A stretch of DNA of 64,000 bases, from assembly GCA_034096865.1 (NCBI GenBank), contig JAWQFJ010001299.1:57448-121447 (forward strand), given 5' to 3'. Positions within the stretch are counted from its first letter, which is position 1. Each line of letters starts with the position of its first letter. The DNA comes from Theodoxus fluviatilis. Its lineage: Eukaryota; Mollusca; Gastropoda; Cycloneritida; Neritidae. Under the pieces are notes generated by a model. That model did not search any database and was not told where the DNA came from. It was given only the letters and a program-made list of their open reading frames with translations. Shown in pieces: positions 34,301-48,000 of the stretch. Made by a program: the position numbers and the translations under genes.

Positions 34301-34912
34301 CAGATACAAGGCAGTCAAATGTTTGACACATGTTGACACTGATGACAGCAGATACAAGGCAGTCAAATGTTTGACACATGTTGACACTGATGACAGCAGA
34401 TACAAGGCAGTCAAATGTTTGACTCATGTTGACACTGATGACAGCAGATACAAGGCAGTCAAATGTTTGACACATGTTGACACTGATGACAGCAGATACA
34501 AGGCGGTCAAATGTTTGACACATGTTGACACTGATGACAGCAGATGCAAGGCAGTCAAATGTTTGACACATGTTGACACTGATGACAGCAGATACAAGGC
34601 AGTCAAATGTTTGACACATGTTGACACTGATGACAGCAGATACAAGGCGGTCAAATGTTTGACACATGTTGACACCGGCCTATCATTTGCCAACTGGGTC
34701 ACTGTAACCCTAGGCAGCCTCATTTCTGACCCAGACCTTTTCCAGTTCTCTGAGGGCCTCATTGCAGCATGTGTCCACAGCAAGAGAGCACATAAATGCA
34801 AGTAGCATCTTAAACAGCATGTTAAATTGCGTATCATTTCAAAACTTATTTTGTCTCTGTCTGATTCTTCCTCTCTCTCTCTGTCTCATGCATGCACACA
34901 CAAACACACACA

Positions 34913-34959
<47 letters not shown>

Positions 34960-37900
34960 CCACAGCCAAATCAAAACCCTAGCTGCTTATTGGTGCCTTC
35001 CTCTCTGCTGATAGCTATGGCATTTCCTTAGTGGAGATCATGCTATTTTTAGGTCAGAATACAGAATACTTTATTGTCTCCAGTTTGGATAAAAAATTTC
35101 CTGTCGGAGCGCTTGAAAGCATTACATTACATTTACATTGAATAAACATATGCTTTACATAGAGGGCACGACCCTAAGGAAGATGCCATATTTATAGAAG
35201 TATGTGTGCCAACTTACCACTGAAAGTTTTGAGTCGCTTCTGCTACTTTGTGTCGAACCATGAATGTTGCCAAGACATCTGCCACCTACAAAACAGAAAA
35301 CTACACGTGAATCTAGTCCATGCCAATAATAATCAAAATCAAGATACTTTCACCTCCAAATCACGGAGAAGAAAACCTTTCCTGTGAAGAACATTTACTA
35401 CTTTTGGCACACTTCCATTCCCAGAAAAACCCTTCCGATTTCAAACCTTTTTTCCTTATTCCATGGAAGAAAAAGTTGGATACATATATGTAATCACTTC
35501 AAAATCACGTCTTTTGTCACATTCATGCTGCTTAACCATATCAAATTTCCTCTCAATAAAAGTCAGCCAACCAACTCAGATTTGAAATGGGATAAACCAA
35601 ATCAAACTGATATTGTAAATATTAGTTTTAAGTTTCAGCAAAGCCCAGTATTAGGCATTATCAATCCCAGTATTAGGCATTATCAATCCCAGTATTAGGC
35701 ATTATCAATGATACCTTGTAAAGGTGAAGGTACAGGTGCTCTTTTTATATTGCGACTTTTCCATCCATTGATGGATGCTCAAACCACACACACATTTAAC
35801 CCCCGGTCATCGGGCTACCTCTTTGTATCTTTCCAACACTATCTTAACTCCCTGGGGAGCATGCAACCAGGCGGATGAACGAGCCTAAGTTAACTTTCAT
35901 AATTTTCAAACTCAGCCCTCACAGGTACCTGTTTTACTGTTAAATCTTTCCTGACTAGAGACCCACTTTAATTAATAATGATAGTTTATGTGTCTGTATG
36001 ATGGATATTCATACAGTATATATGTCTCTATTGTGCAGCCTCCCCCAAACCCAGACATAATAGGACTGTGCATGAAAAACAAGGCTAAAGTATATTTTTT
36101 AAGTTGTTGAGAAAACGCTGAGTAACATTATGAGTGCATTAACCCTTTTCTGACTAGCGCTGCCTTAAAGCAACTACCTCCTACTGCCTGGGGCTGCCTC
36201 AAAGAAAAAGCAAAATTTCACATGCGTTTGAAAAATATTTATTGTGTTTCATCCAAAGCTTCAATCTCCATGAAACTTGGCCAACTTGTACACAAGTACT
36301 GTCTGCTTCTACCCACAACTTTTTTTGGAGGTTGTCATGGTAACAAGAAAGCAGCCATCTTTCAAAGGGGAACAATCCAGGAAAAATTGCCAAAAACTGA
36401 CATTGCAAGACCTAAAACACAATATCACATCTGAAAATTAACAAGTATTTACAGTAGAGCACAAGCTAAGGATGCTAGCCTCACATAAATAACACAAAAC
36501 AGGCAAGAAAACAGATTTCTGAGCAACAATGCCAAGACTAAGACAACATCTGCTCTATGCGGCTTTTGACCAAAAATTGCCCCCATCAGAATGATACACA
36601 AAACTTCTCATAACTACCTAACTTCTGGTCTAATCTTCATAAAACTTGGCCAACTTGTACACAAGTACTGTCTGCTTCTACCCACAACTTTTTTGGCGGT
36701 TGTCATGGTAACAAGGAGGCAGCCATCTTTCAAAGGGGAACAATCCAGGAAAAATTACCAAAAACTGACATTGCAAGATCTAAAACACAATATTACACCT
36801 GATAATTAAAAATATTTAGAGTAGAGCACAAGCTAAAGATGCTAGCCTCAAATGCAACCCACCAAAAAGGAAAAAAAAAATTCTGAGCAACAATGCCAAA
36901 CCAAAGACAACCTCTGCTCTGCAAGAATTATACCAAATATTGTCCTGATTGGGATGATATCCAATAACACTCATAGCTACCTAACTACTGGTCTAGTACC
37001 CATGAAATTCAGCCACTTTGTACACAAGTGATGTTATAAATCAGGTGTAAATCTACCTTGTCAAAAATGCAACATTTCTCATTTGTAATCAGAGCAATTC
37101 ACTCTCCAACTACAGCTTACACATGAATTTAACAAGAAGGGCAAAGCCCATACGACTCACATGCTTGACCTTGACCTTTATATGACCTTGACCTTCAGGT
37201 GACCTTCAAGGTCAAGGTCAAACAACTAAACCTACCAATGACATCATACACAAAGAAATGCTTTACACATTTTTCCTACCAAATTACATGTGACCTTGAC
37301 CTTGGGTCAAGGCCAAGGTCAAGGTCATCCAAGGTCATGCAACACAAAGTTGTTAATTCAAGACATAGGAAGCACAATGGTGCTTATTGGCACTTTCTAC
37401 CATGAGATATAGTCACTTTTAGTGGTTCACTACCCCATTTTGGTCACATTTCATAAGGGTCAAAGTGACCTTGACCTTGATGATATGTGACCAAATGTGT
37501 CTCATGATGAAAGTATAACATGTGCCCCACATAATTATTAAGTTTGAAACAGTTATCTTCCATAGTTCAGGGTCAAGGTCACTTCAAAATATGTATACAA
37601 TCCAACTTTGAAGAGCTTCTGTGACCTTGACCTTGAAGCAAGGTCAACCAAACTGGTATCAAAAGATAGGGCTTGCTTTGACCTATATACCACTTGTAGC
37701 TAAGGTCGCCATTCTCAATAACGTGGGAGAAAATTGGGAAAATGTGAAAAATGACTGTTTTTGAGACCACATTTATGGCTCCTGTGACCTTGACCTTGAA
37801 GCAAGGTCAAGTCACTATGTATGTTTTTTGAGGCCTTGTCATCATACACCATCATGCCACATTTGGTGTTGATAGACTTAATAGTCTCCGAGAAAAATCC

Positions 37901-38873
37901 AACGTTTAAGTTTTTTACGGACGGACGGACGCCCGGACGGACGGACGCCCGGACGCCCGGACGGACGGACGACACGGCTCAGTACATAGACTCACTTTTG
38001 CTTCGCATGTGAGTCAAAAATAAATATTTCTGGTAAGCACATGTATCTACAACTTCTAAGCCACAGTGAACTCTGGCAGAAGGAAGCATTTTACTCATCC
38101 TCTTCACTTGTGTCAGACTCAGCAGGTGACCTGTCTTCTCGGTGATGCAGCATTGCTCGTTTATAATCCACTTGCATGTGGAACACCATGTGACAGGGAG
38201 TGACACACAGTGGGACCTCACAGGCGCTGCACTGGTACCTGGTCTCCACCAGCTTCCACAGAGCCTCCCTCCTTGCCTGTGTATAGTTCATCTCACAGAT
38301 GTAACCACTGGAAGACTCACAACAACAATAGAGCTTCATGCCATAGCAGACAGGCTTCTTGGGGATGAACTGGCGGAAAGCCACACTACCCTGCCATGGC
38401 ATGACGCTCTCATCCACAGAAAGGTTTTGCTGCGGATAGTAGCATTCCCTGAATTGGCTGCTGAGGTTATCAAAGAAAATTCTGATCTTGAACAGCTTGT
38501 CATGACCAGGACTGCCAGGAGGAGGCATCTTGTTGTTGTCTGCCAGATGCCAGAATGGGAGGATAGCCAGAAACCGGTCTCGGGTAAAAACCTGGAATGA
38601 ACCATAAAAAAATAAGCCAAAGTGTAGATTTTAGAATAGTAAACTCATCTGAAAATGAAACAACAAATATATGAACTGTCAATGTTACCAACATATCATG
38701 TACATGTATGTATATATGCACTCTGTGCTTACTGAGCAAAATGAAATCACATGTTCTGGTTGACTGAATGGCTGGGTGGGAATGAAAAATTTGCAGATCT
38801 TGTATGTCTGAGGGAGGGAGGAAGTTGGGGGGGGGGGGGGGGGGGGAAGGGGGGGGGGGGAAGGGGGGGGGGG

Positions 38874-38925
<52 letters not shown>

Positions 38926-38984
38926 GAGATGAGGGGAGGGGAGGGGAGGGGAGGAGAGGGGAGGGGAGGAGAGGAGAGAGAGAG

Positions 38985-39074
<90 letters not shown>

Positions 39075-42000
39075 GCTTGAGAACAACACTAACCTTGGCG
39101 AAGAATGGAGGATGCGTTGACCAAAACTGGCGGATTTCTGGCTTCTTGATGAGGCACATGGCGATCATCACACCAATGAATCGCTTTATCTCTTCCCTGT
39201 CGGTTGGCTTCCATATCTTCATATAGTAGAAGTTTGGAGTGAGTTGTGCAGCCTGCTCAGCATACCTGTTCGTCTCTGAGACCATCAAGTCTATCATTTG
39301 CTGATCAACGAAAAGTTCAAAATAATCCAGTGCAGTTTTTATTCCGGGCACAATCACCATCATTCCCGGTTGTCCAGAAAACACCGGAATATTCGAAATC
39401 TCTCCATAATCTACTTTGATCCAGCCATCATCATCGTCCTCATCAGCTGGGAAATGGCTTCTGACACCACGCCCCTTTCTCGATCTTGTATATGATCTCG
39501 TACGAGGTCGGCGGCGAGCAGATCGCGATCGACGTTTGGAATCAGTCGAAGTGCTTGGCCCAGGCTCAGTCTCAGCCTCCTCCAAGTCTTCCTCACTAGA
39601 TTCGGCCTCAAACAGGTCAGATAAGTTGCTGTAATCATCACTGGCACTGTCCAGATCAAGTGACAACTCTAGCAACAGTTCATCGCTCGAACTATCGCCT
39701 CCAGAATACATATTTCACTCTAAAAATCGCACGAAAACATTTTCACGAACGTACAATGAACGTTTACGAAAGGGAGGTAACTCTAGTTCAAATTCGGGTT
39801 TCCCAAATGAAGGAATCATTGCCAAAACGACCCTAGGGTGGCATTACTAGTATACTCGTAGCCCGGAAGTGGGAGGTAACTCTATTGTTACGAGTATACT
39901 CGTAGCCCGTCAGAAAAGGGTTAAGACAAGTATCCATTTTCCTAATATTCACGTCATGGTAAACAAATTTTAGAACATTTTCTATATGAACTTTTATTTC
40001 CTGGAATATACATGAATATATAAACAACATTGTGGTTGAAATATCTTTTTTTTTTTAAACTTTAGCCTTGTTTTCCCACGTGCAGTCACATGTGTACACA
40101 GTGTAAGACTTAGCTCCCTATTTAGCATTGGATCCATATTTAGGCACTAGCCAGAACATTCAAAGAGATACAAAACTTAGAAAATGTTTTGATAAACATT
40201 TTTCTGTTCCGCTTTGGCACTTCCAGACTCCATGGCATGGTGTCCTTACTGCGACTTTGGTGAGACATGGTGTCCTTACTGCGACTATGGTGAGACATGG
40301 CGTCCTTACTGCGACTATGGTGAGACTTGGTGTCCTTACTGCGACTATGGTGAGACATGGTGTCCTTACTGCGACTATGGTGAGACTTGGCGTCCTTACT
40401 GCGACTATGGTGAGACATGGTGTCCTTACTGCGACTATGGTGAGACATGGTGTCCTTACTGCGACTTTGGTGAGACTTGGTGTCCTTACTGCGACTATGG
40501 TGAGACTTGGTGTCCTTACTGCGACTATGGTGAGACTTGGTGTCCTTACTGCGACTATGGTGAGACTTGGTGTCCTTACTGCGACTATGGTGAGACATGG
40601 TGTCCTTACTGCGACTACGGTGAGACTTGGTGTCCTTACTGCGACTTTGGTGAGACTTGGTGTCCTTACTGCGACTATGGTGAGACATGGTGTCCTTACT
40701 GCGACTATGGTGAGACTTGGTGTCCTTACTGCGACTTTGGTGAGACTTGGTGTCCTTACTGCGACTATGGTGAGACTTGGTGTCCTTACTGCGACTATGG
40801 TGAGACTTGGTGTCCTTACTGCGACTACGGTGAGACTTGGTGTCCTTACTGCGACTATGGTGAGACTTGGTGTCCTTACTGCGACTATGGTGAGACTTGG
40901 TGTCCTTACTGCGACTATGGTGAGACTTGGTGTCCTTACTGCGACTATGGTGAGACATGGTGTCCTTACTGCGACTATGGTGAGACATGGTGTCCTTACT
41001 GCGACTATGGTGAGACTTGGTGTCCTTACTGCGACTTTGGTGAGACTTGGTGTCCTTACTGCGACTATGGTGAGACATGGTGTCCTTACTGCGACTATGG
41101 TGAGACATGGCGTCCTTACTGCGACTATGGTGAGACTTGGTGTCCTTACTGCGACTATGGTGAGACTTGGTGTCCTTACTGCGACTATGGTGAGACTTGG
41201 TGTCCTTACTGCGACTATGGTGAGACTTGGTGTCCTTACTGCGACTACGGTGAGACTTGGCGTCCTTACTGTGACTATGGTGAGACATGGTGTCCTTACT
41301 GCGACTATGGTGAGACATGGGTCAAGACAGCAGACTAACCTTGTCCGGCACATCTTCGTGGATGGCATGTCCACTCTGTGGCAGCACCTGCATCTGAAAC
41401 TTTCCTGCAACCACAAACACATGGATTGAGTGGCTTGATACACAGTGCTAGGTCATGAATATGTACAACAGTGTTAGGTCATGAATATGTACAACAATGT
41501 TAGGTCATGAATATGTACAACAGTGTCAGGTCATGAACAGGTACAACAGTGCTAGGTCATGAATATGTACAACAGTGTTAGGTCATGAATGAGTACAACA
41601 ATGCTAGGTCATGTATTCATACAATAGTGCTAGGTCATGTATACATACAACAGTGCATGCTAGGCCATGAATATGTACAACAGTGTTAGGTCATGAATAG
41701 GTACAACTGTGTCCAGTCATGAATAGGTGCAACAGTGCTAGGTCATGAATGTGTACAACAGTGCTAGGTTATGAATATGTACAACAGCGCTAGGTCATGA
41801 ATATGTACAACAGTGCTAGGTCATGTACACATACAAGTGTTAGGTCATGAATATGTACAACAGTGTTTGGTCACGAATAGGTATAACAGTGTTAGGTCAT
41901 GAATATGTACAACAGTGTTAGGTCATGTACACACACACAACAGTGTTAAGTCATGAATAGGTACAAAATGCACACACTGTATTGAGTAAACACTGAAAAT

Positions 42001-45000
42001 GTCATGATCAATGTGTACAGAGTTCTCAAATTAGACTTGAACATTTTCAAAAAGAACACATTAGCTCATGATTATGCAAAAGTTGCAAAATATATGTGCA
42101 CGTCCACGATATTGCCTAACACTAGGCGGGACATACCTGTGTTTGGTTTCTTTGTAACCAGCGAGACGATCACATGCGTATATCATTATAAAAGGTATTA
42201 TTTTGATATCTAGCATGAGGGAACATCAAATTAGTTCTATGAAAACAAACATGATGTGATTCTGACCAAATCAATCGATGTGATAAGCTCCTCCGCGACG
42301 ATTGAGTTTCGTAAGTATGACCAGAAACTAAAACCAGAGTGGCGTTGATAAAAACTAGTCATAAAGTATTTATTCATGACCCATGAACGAAACTATTGAA
42401 TTGTATTAATAAAAAACTAATGTAGAATGCCTTACTTAACCCAAATTGGATGAAGATGGTCGATCGAACGGATCAAACGAACTGAAAGCTTCGCACATGT
42501 GTAGCAAATTTTCGTACGTAACAGAAGGAAATGAAGGAAACGGAGCCTTCTCATTGGTCAAAAATCGTGAGTGCTATGACGTATCCTTCTATAAACGTGT
42601 TCATTTACTGCGGGATGACAAAAGCTTCCTTCGTATCCGTTTCGAGTGCGGAACAATATAGCAACACGTTTGGGACATGCATACCTTTCGTAAGTAACGC
42701 AGGGAAACAACCGACGCTGACCATCAAAATAGTCCCAAGAAATTGGTTAATACCAAAAGAATAATAAAACTATGCAGTTGTATGAGTAAACTAATGAAAG
42801 GAAAAGTAATTTGAACCTTCTCTTCAACACATTTATGTACACATGTTTGGCTTCGATTTTTTTCCTCTGAGCAAGGGTGGTAGAAACGAGAGTAACGTAC
42901 ACATAGGTCTTTTTTATTTCGGTAGAACTACCTCTGTTTTTATTTTGTGGCGACTTTCCACTGAAATATGACTAAATTAATAATTGAACTTGAATTATTT
43001 CACACAATCTATACGTTGTAAGGTGAATTTGCACAAGATAACAAGCATTCAAAAGTGGCGTCGCAAAATGTCCCGTTTTTCGGCGCCATTTTTCCGCTTC
43101 GTACGAGTTTAATTATTTTTTTGTGAATCTCTGCAAAGCAAAACTATAAAAACTATTGGTCATAACATTACAAAAACATTTAAAGAACCCATATAAATTT
43201 GAAATATATGCATGCTGACTGTGTTAGATAGTTTTATTCAAGTGTCTTTACCCAGACCCCCCAGTTTTTGATAGTGTTAGGCAATATCGTGGACGTGCAC
43301 ATATTACCATGAATGTGTACAAGATGTGCCTTAACTCTGAACGTCCTATAAGGAATTTCACAACTACAAGCCCCAGTCCAGTAAGGTTTTAGAGAAAATG
43401 ACACATGACACGGTTGATTTGTTAAAAAAATTCTAACTTCTATTATATTGTATGCATCTGTAAGTAATTTTTTGTGTGTAGTTGAAAATGAATGTTGGTC
43501 CTTCTAAGATCAAGTACAGAGTGTTTTTGATATTTTTCTTTACTTTATTTGCATGTAATGAGCATAACTACAGGTAAATAAATGGAAATGGACCAACAAA
43601 TATTTGTCTATAAATATAAACCCTGTGTAATTTGTGATGATTTTGTAACCATTCCTCCACATAACATCGTCAATCGCTGGATGTCTCAGCTCACATCAGG
43701 TGCTTCAGTAGAACCTGATGTGAGCTGGCAGCTGAATGACGTCCATCAGAAACAATGCTCAGATCGTTTTCATCTCCTCCAAGGAGGTTTCTATTGTTCT
43801 GTTGGCATTCTGCCTCATCTAAAGCCCAGTCATGGATCATGTCGAACATTTCCTCTGGAAAGAATTGCAGAAAATAATCTACTGGTTCTGCATCAAGTCT
43901 GAGTGATACGCATGGACCAACTGTTTCTACGAAAGGATTGTTAGCGAACTCCTCGACAGTGTCTGACCATTCGGCATCACTAAAATCATCATCTGATGCT
44001 GAAGTCAAAACAATTTGCTAATTGAAGTCCAACAAATCACTCGTGTGGACACTGGAAACAGTTACATCAAATGGATCAGAGTCGCCAACTACAAGATGTT
44101 TAGATGAAACCATTTAGATAACAAGAAGGGCAAAGCCCATACGACTCACATGCTTGACCTTGACCTTTATATGACCTTGACCTTCAGGTGACCTTCAAGG
44201 TCAAGGTCAAACAACTAAACCTACCAATGACATCATACACTAAGAAATGCTTTACACATTTTTCCTACCAAAATACATGTGACCTTGACCCAAGATCATG
44301 CAACACAAAGCTGTTAATTCAAGACATAGGAAGCACAATGGTGCTTATTGGCACTTTCTATCATGAGATATGGTCACTTTTAGTGGTTCACTACCCCATT
44401 TTGGTCACATTTCATAAGGGTCAAAGTGACCTTGACCTTGATGATATGTGACCAAATGTGTCTCATGATGAAAGTATAACATGTGCCCCACATAATTATT
44501 AAGTTTGAAGCAGTTATCTTCCATAGTTCAGGGTCAAGGTCACTTCAAAATAGGTATACAATCCAACTTTGAAGAGCTCCTGTGACCTTGACCTTGAAGC
44601 AAGGTCAACCAAACTGGTATCAAAAGACAGGGATTACTTTGCCCTATATACCACTTGTAGCTAAGGTCGCCATTCTCAATAACGTGGGAGAAAATTGGGA
44701 AAATGTGAAAAATGACTGTTTTTGAGACCACATTTATGGCTCCTGTGACCTTGACCTTGAAGCAAGGTCAAGTCACTGTGTATGTTTTTTGAGGCCTTGT
44801 CATCATACACCATCATGCCACATTTGGTGTTGATAGACTTAATAGTCTCCGAGAAAAATCCAACGTTTAGGTTTTTTACGCCCGGACGCCCGGACGGACG
44901 GACGGACGACACGGCTGAGTACATAGACTCACTTTTGCTTCGCATGTGAGTCAAAAAACGAGTCATTGTCTGAACTACTCACAGCTGTTTCAACCGTACT

Positions 45001-48000
45001 CTAGTTGGCCGCTGGCCTTTGGCAAAACCTTATCTCCTTCACTCCTCACCTGGCCTAAAAATAGTGTGACCTCCTGCTTGAAGCCAGCATTCACTGGAAA
45101 CTGGAGCCACAGAGGTCTGTGTAACAACAGCTCTGAATGAGTGCACGCATACAGAGGTCTGTGTAACAACAGCTCTGAATGAGTGCACGCATACGGAGGT
45201 CTGTGTAACAACAGCTCTGAATGAGTGCACGCATACGGAGGTCTGTGAAACAACAGCTCTGAATGAGTGCACGCATATGGAGGTCTGTGTAACAACAGCT
45301 CTGAATGAGTGCACGCATACGGAGGTCTGTGTAACAACAGCTCTGAATGAGTGCACGCATACGGAGGTCTGTGTAACAACAGCTCTGAATGAGTGCACGC
45401 ATACGGAGGTCTGTGTAACAACAGCTCTGAATGAGTGCACGCATACAGAGGTCTGTGTAACAACAGCTCTGAATGAGTGCACACATACGGAGGTCTGTGA
45501 AACAACAGCTCTGAATGAGTGCACGCATACAGAGGTCTGTGTAACAGCTCTGAATGAGTGCACGCATATGGAGGTCTGTGTAACAACAGCTCTGAATGAG
45601 TGCACGCATACGGAGGTCTGTGTAACAACAGCTCTGAATGAGTGCACGCATACGGAGGTCTGTGAAACAACAGCTCTGAATGAGTGCACGCATACGGAGG
45701 TCTGTGTAACAACAGCTCTGAATGAGTGCACGCATATGGAGGTCTGTGAAACCAGCTCTGAATGAGTGCACGCATATGGAGGTCTGTGAAACCAGCTCTG
45801 AATGAGTGCACGCATATGGAGGTCTGTAAAACCAGCTCTGAATGAGTGCACGCATATGGAGGTCTGTGTAACAACAGCTCTGAATGAGTGCACACATACG
45901 GAGGTCTGTGAAACAACAGCTCTGAATGAGTGCACGCATACGGAGGTCTGTGTAACAACAGCTCTGAATGAGTGCACGCATATGGAGGTCTGTGAAACCA
46001 GCTCTGAATGAGTGCACGCATACAGAGGTCTGTGTAACAACAGCTCTGAATGAGTGCACACATACGGAGGTCTGTGAAACAACAGCTCTGAATGAGTGCA
46101 CGCATACAGAGGTCTGTGTAACAACAGCTCTGAATGAGTGCACGCATATGGAGGTCTGTGTAACAACAGCTCTGAATGAGTGCACGCATACGGAGGTCTG
46201 TGTAACAACAGCTCTGAATGAGTGCATGCATACGGAGGTCTGTGAAACAACAGCTCTGAATGAGTGCACGCATACGGAGGTCTGTGTAACAACAGCTCTG
46301 AATGAGTGCACGCATATGGAGGTCTGTGAAACCAGCTCTGAATGAGTGCACGCATATGGAGGTCTGTGAAACCAGCTCTGAATGAGTGCACGCATACGGA
46401 GGTCTGTGTAACAACAGCTCTGAATGAGTGCACGCATACAGAGGTCTGTGTAACAACAGCTCTGAATGAGTGCACACATACGGAGGTCTGTGAAACAACA
46501 GCTCTGAATGAGTGCACGCATACAGAGGTCTGTGAAACCAGCTCTGAATGAGTGCACGCATACGCATTGTTTCCAGCTTTCCTTGATCCCCATCTACATC
46601 TCACAATCAATGCCTGCCATCTTCACAATGAAAAACACCCGCCAAAAATGAGCAAAAAATGTAAATAACTCAGCAGAAATGTATTAAAATCCGTTGAAAA
46701 TTTTCCAGAGACACAATAACCATCCAGAAGTACCACAATAATTTTCTTCTCTCCTAGAGAGCTTCCAGCCAGAGTAATCTCCCTTGGTATCTGATGCATG
46801 AATCACGAGCGGTTACATGCGGCATAGGATTTAGCCTCAGGTGCGGTTAGGGGTGGATGTCCTTATCATCACCACACACTAAAGGGGGGGGGGGGGGGGG
46901 GGAGAAGAGTTCCTTCATACATTCTGATTTCTCTGACAGCTAGTATATCTTTTGAGATAAAAGTGCTTGTTTTCAACTACAAGAGCCAGCTGGTGTGAGT
47001 GTCTGTGTGTATGCATGTTTGTGTGTGTGTGTGTGAGCATTACTGCTAATCAAGTTTAAGTAATGTGTACTCACCCTGCATCTGTCCAATTGTCAAGTCT
47101 TTGTCTAGTCTATCCACTCCTGAAATATAAAAAAAAATGCTGAAACATTAACTTCCAAAGCAAATGTATTTTAGAGATTCTCTTAAAACACACTGTTCAT
47201 TATAACTCTACACATTGTTTCTTGAAAAATTTTTAACATTTGATACTGGTCAGAAAGACAAACCTTATCCCATTTTTAAAATGTCAGGCTTCAACTCAAT
47301 TGACAAAATTATGTTAGTAGTCTCCAGTGGCCAAGTAACTAATATCTTACTGTAATAAATATGTTAATAAAAAAAGAATTCCCACCACACTTACATAACA
47401 TCAAACGACAGGGGGAGACTGAGAATCCAGTTGGACCAAGGGGAAAGGTGCACCCTGCCTTGTTAGATTGAAAAGCTTACCTGCAAGCAGTAGAAGCTTG
47501 GGAGTCTCACAGGAGAGGAACTTGCTGGAGAGTCCTTCAAACCAGCCTGCAGCACAGACAACAAGAGCAGTCAGGGCCTGACACGGCTTAATGCAAGGGT
47601 AACTGTCTAGCAATTTCAGTTTGAAATTGACCATCATTGCAAGGCCTCACTAGGCTTCCTGGGTAGAAAAGTAGATGTTAAAAATATTTTGTCAGCTTTT
47701 TCTGATCCATCTCAATTCATGACAATGTGGATCTTGCTTCTTTACAAACCTGTGGGACTTTTAACATGGGAGTAAATATCTTGCAATAATTCAGACCATT
47801 GTGAGCAAATTGAAATTTGACTGTTATCCTATAAGTCCAAAGAAAAAGTGCATTGAATCATTCAGTTCTTGTTAAATCAAAATGCACCTTGCATGACTTC
47901 TACAATCAAGAATTTTGAAGAAAGACAATGTGTACCTTTCCAGAAGATGTCGGTCCTGGAAAGATCTATTCTCCATGTGTACTTCCCTTGATTTTTAGGC

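Larger units (their letters stand above)
29041..34676. repeat. 48-bp satellite-like array, about 117 units
   Basis: The unit contains CAGATACAAGGC[A/G][G/T]TC then AAATGTTTGACACATGTTGA and CACTGATGACAG. It fills most of PPME1 intron 15. Units differ mainly at two adjacent bases after AAGGC. The length is a multiple of three and no frame has a stop, so long frames exist in several readings (for example THVDTDDSRYKAVKCL on plus and MCQTFDCLVSAVISVN on minus). Simultaneous openness in many frames argues for non-coding DNA. One unit at about 29444 is a base short, and an N gap (29733-29753) interrupts the array. Confidence 0.97.
36143..39920 (-). mobile_element. piggyBac element with TTAA target sites, 3.8 kb
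   Basis: TTAA at 36139-36142 and 39921-39924 flank inverted ends: left CCCTTTTCTGACTAGC, reverse complement of right CCCTTTTCTGACGGGC. It contains a transposase gene on the minus strand (38091-39711), a nested TGACCT element (37133-38016), three diverged tandem units of about 370 bp (36240-37040; shared CAACTTGTACACAAGTACTG) and a long AG/G tract (38825-39070). It lies in PPME1 intron 14 and is absent from copy A. Confidence 0.9.
43335..46855. mobile_element. TTAA-type element related to 21857-22162, with nested insertions
   Basis: It starts at TTAA 43331-43334 with CTCTGAACGTCCTATAAGGA, as in the short MITE. It ends with the shared block GAGAGCTTCCAGCCAGAG to GGATTTAGCCTC at about 46755-46850. 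The last 25 or so bases of the right end are missing and no right TTAA remains. Inside are a transposase fragment (43691-44008), a TGACCT element (44122-44957) and the 42-bp array (45113-46566). Copy A has an empty site at about 3028-3033 (GCCTTAATTACATCC). Confidence 0.8.
34660..47630 (-). other. Duplicated segment, intact copy B
   Basis: Partner of the pseudogenised segment at 240-17060. It contains PPME1 exons 12-15 in functional form. Insertions specific to copy B include the piggyBac element 36143-39920, the TIR element 42095-43301 and the TTAA element 43335-46855. Confidence 0.85.

Noticed and set aside
29041..34676. CRISPR array
   Set aside because: Units are contiguous without unique spacers, no cas genes exist, and the DNA is eukaryotic.
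29400..34805. Reading frames of more than 1,400 codons on both strands across the 48-bp array
   Set aside because: The unit is a multiple of three and lacks stops in several frames on both strands, so the frames are by-products. Variation falls without regard to codon position, and the array lies in a PPME1 intron.
28352..35285. PPME1 ending at exon 15 with the in-frame TGG TAA
   Set aside because: A strong GTAAGT donor is present, and a downstream exon restores the conserved FPGC C-terminus. An alternative isoform cannot be excluded.
38751..39120. Arg/Glu repeat proteins across the AG tract
   Set aside because: Microsatellite translation products inside the piggyBac element.
40128..41443. 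Long frames of about 370-430 codons over the 30-bp array (for example repeated WCPYCDYGET)
   Set aside because: Open on both strands in several frames. The repeated Cys pairs are tempting as zinc-binding repeats, but there is no start context or splice structure and the array abuts a PPME1 donor.
44990..46610. Three overlapping minus-strand frames of about 500 codons over the 42-bp array
   Set aside because: All three frames are open simultaneously, the signature of a 3n tandem repeat rather than a gene.
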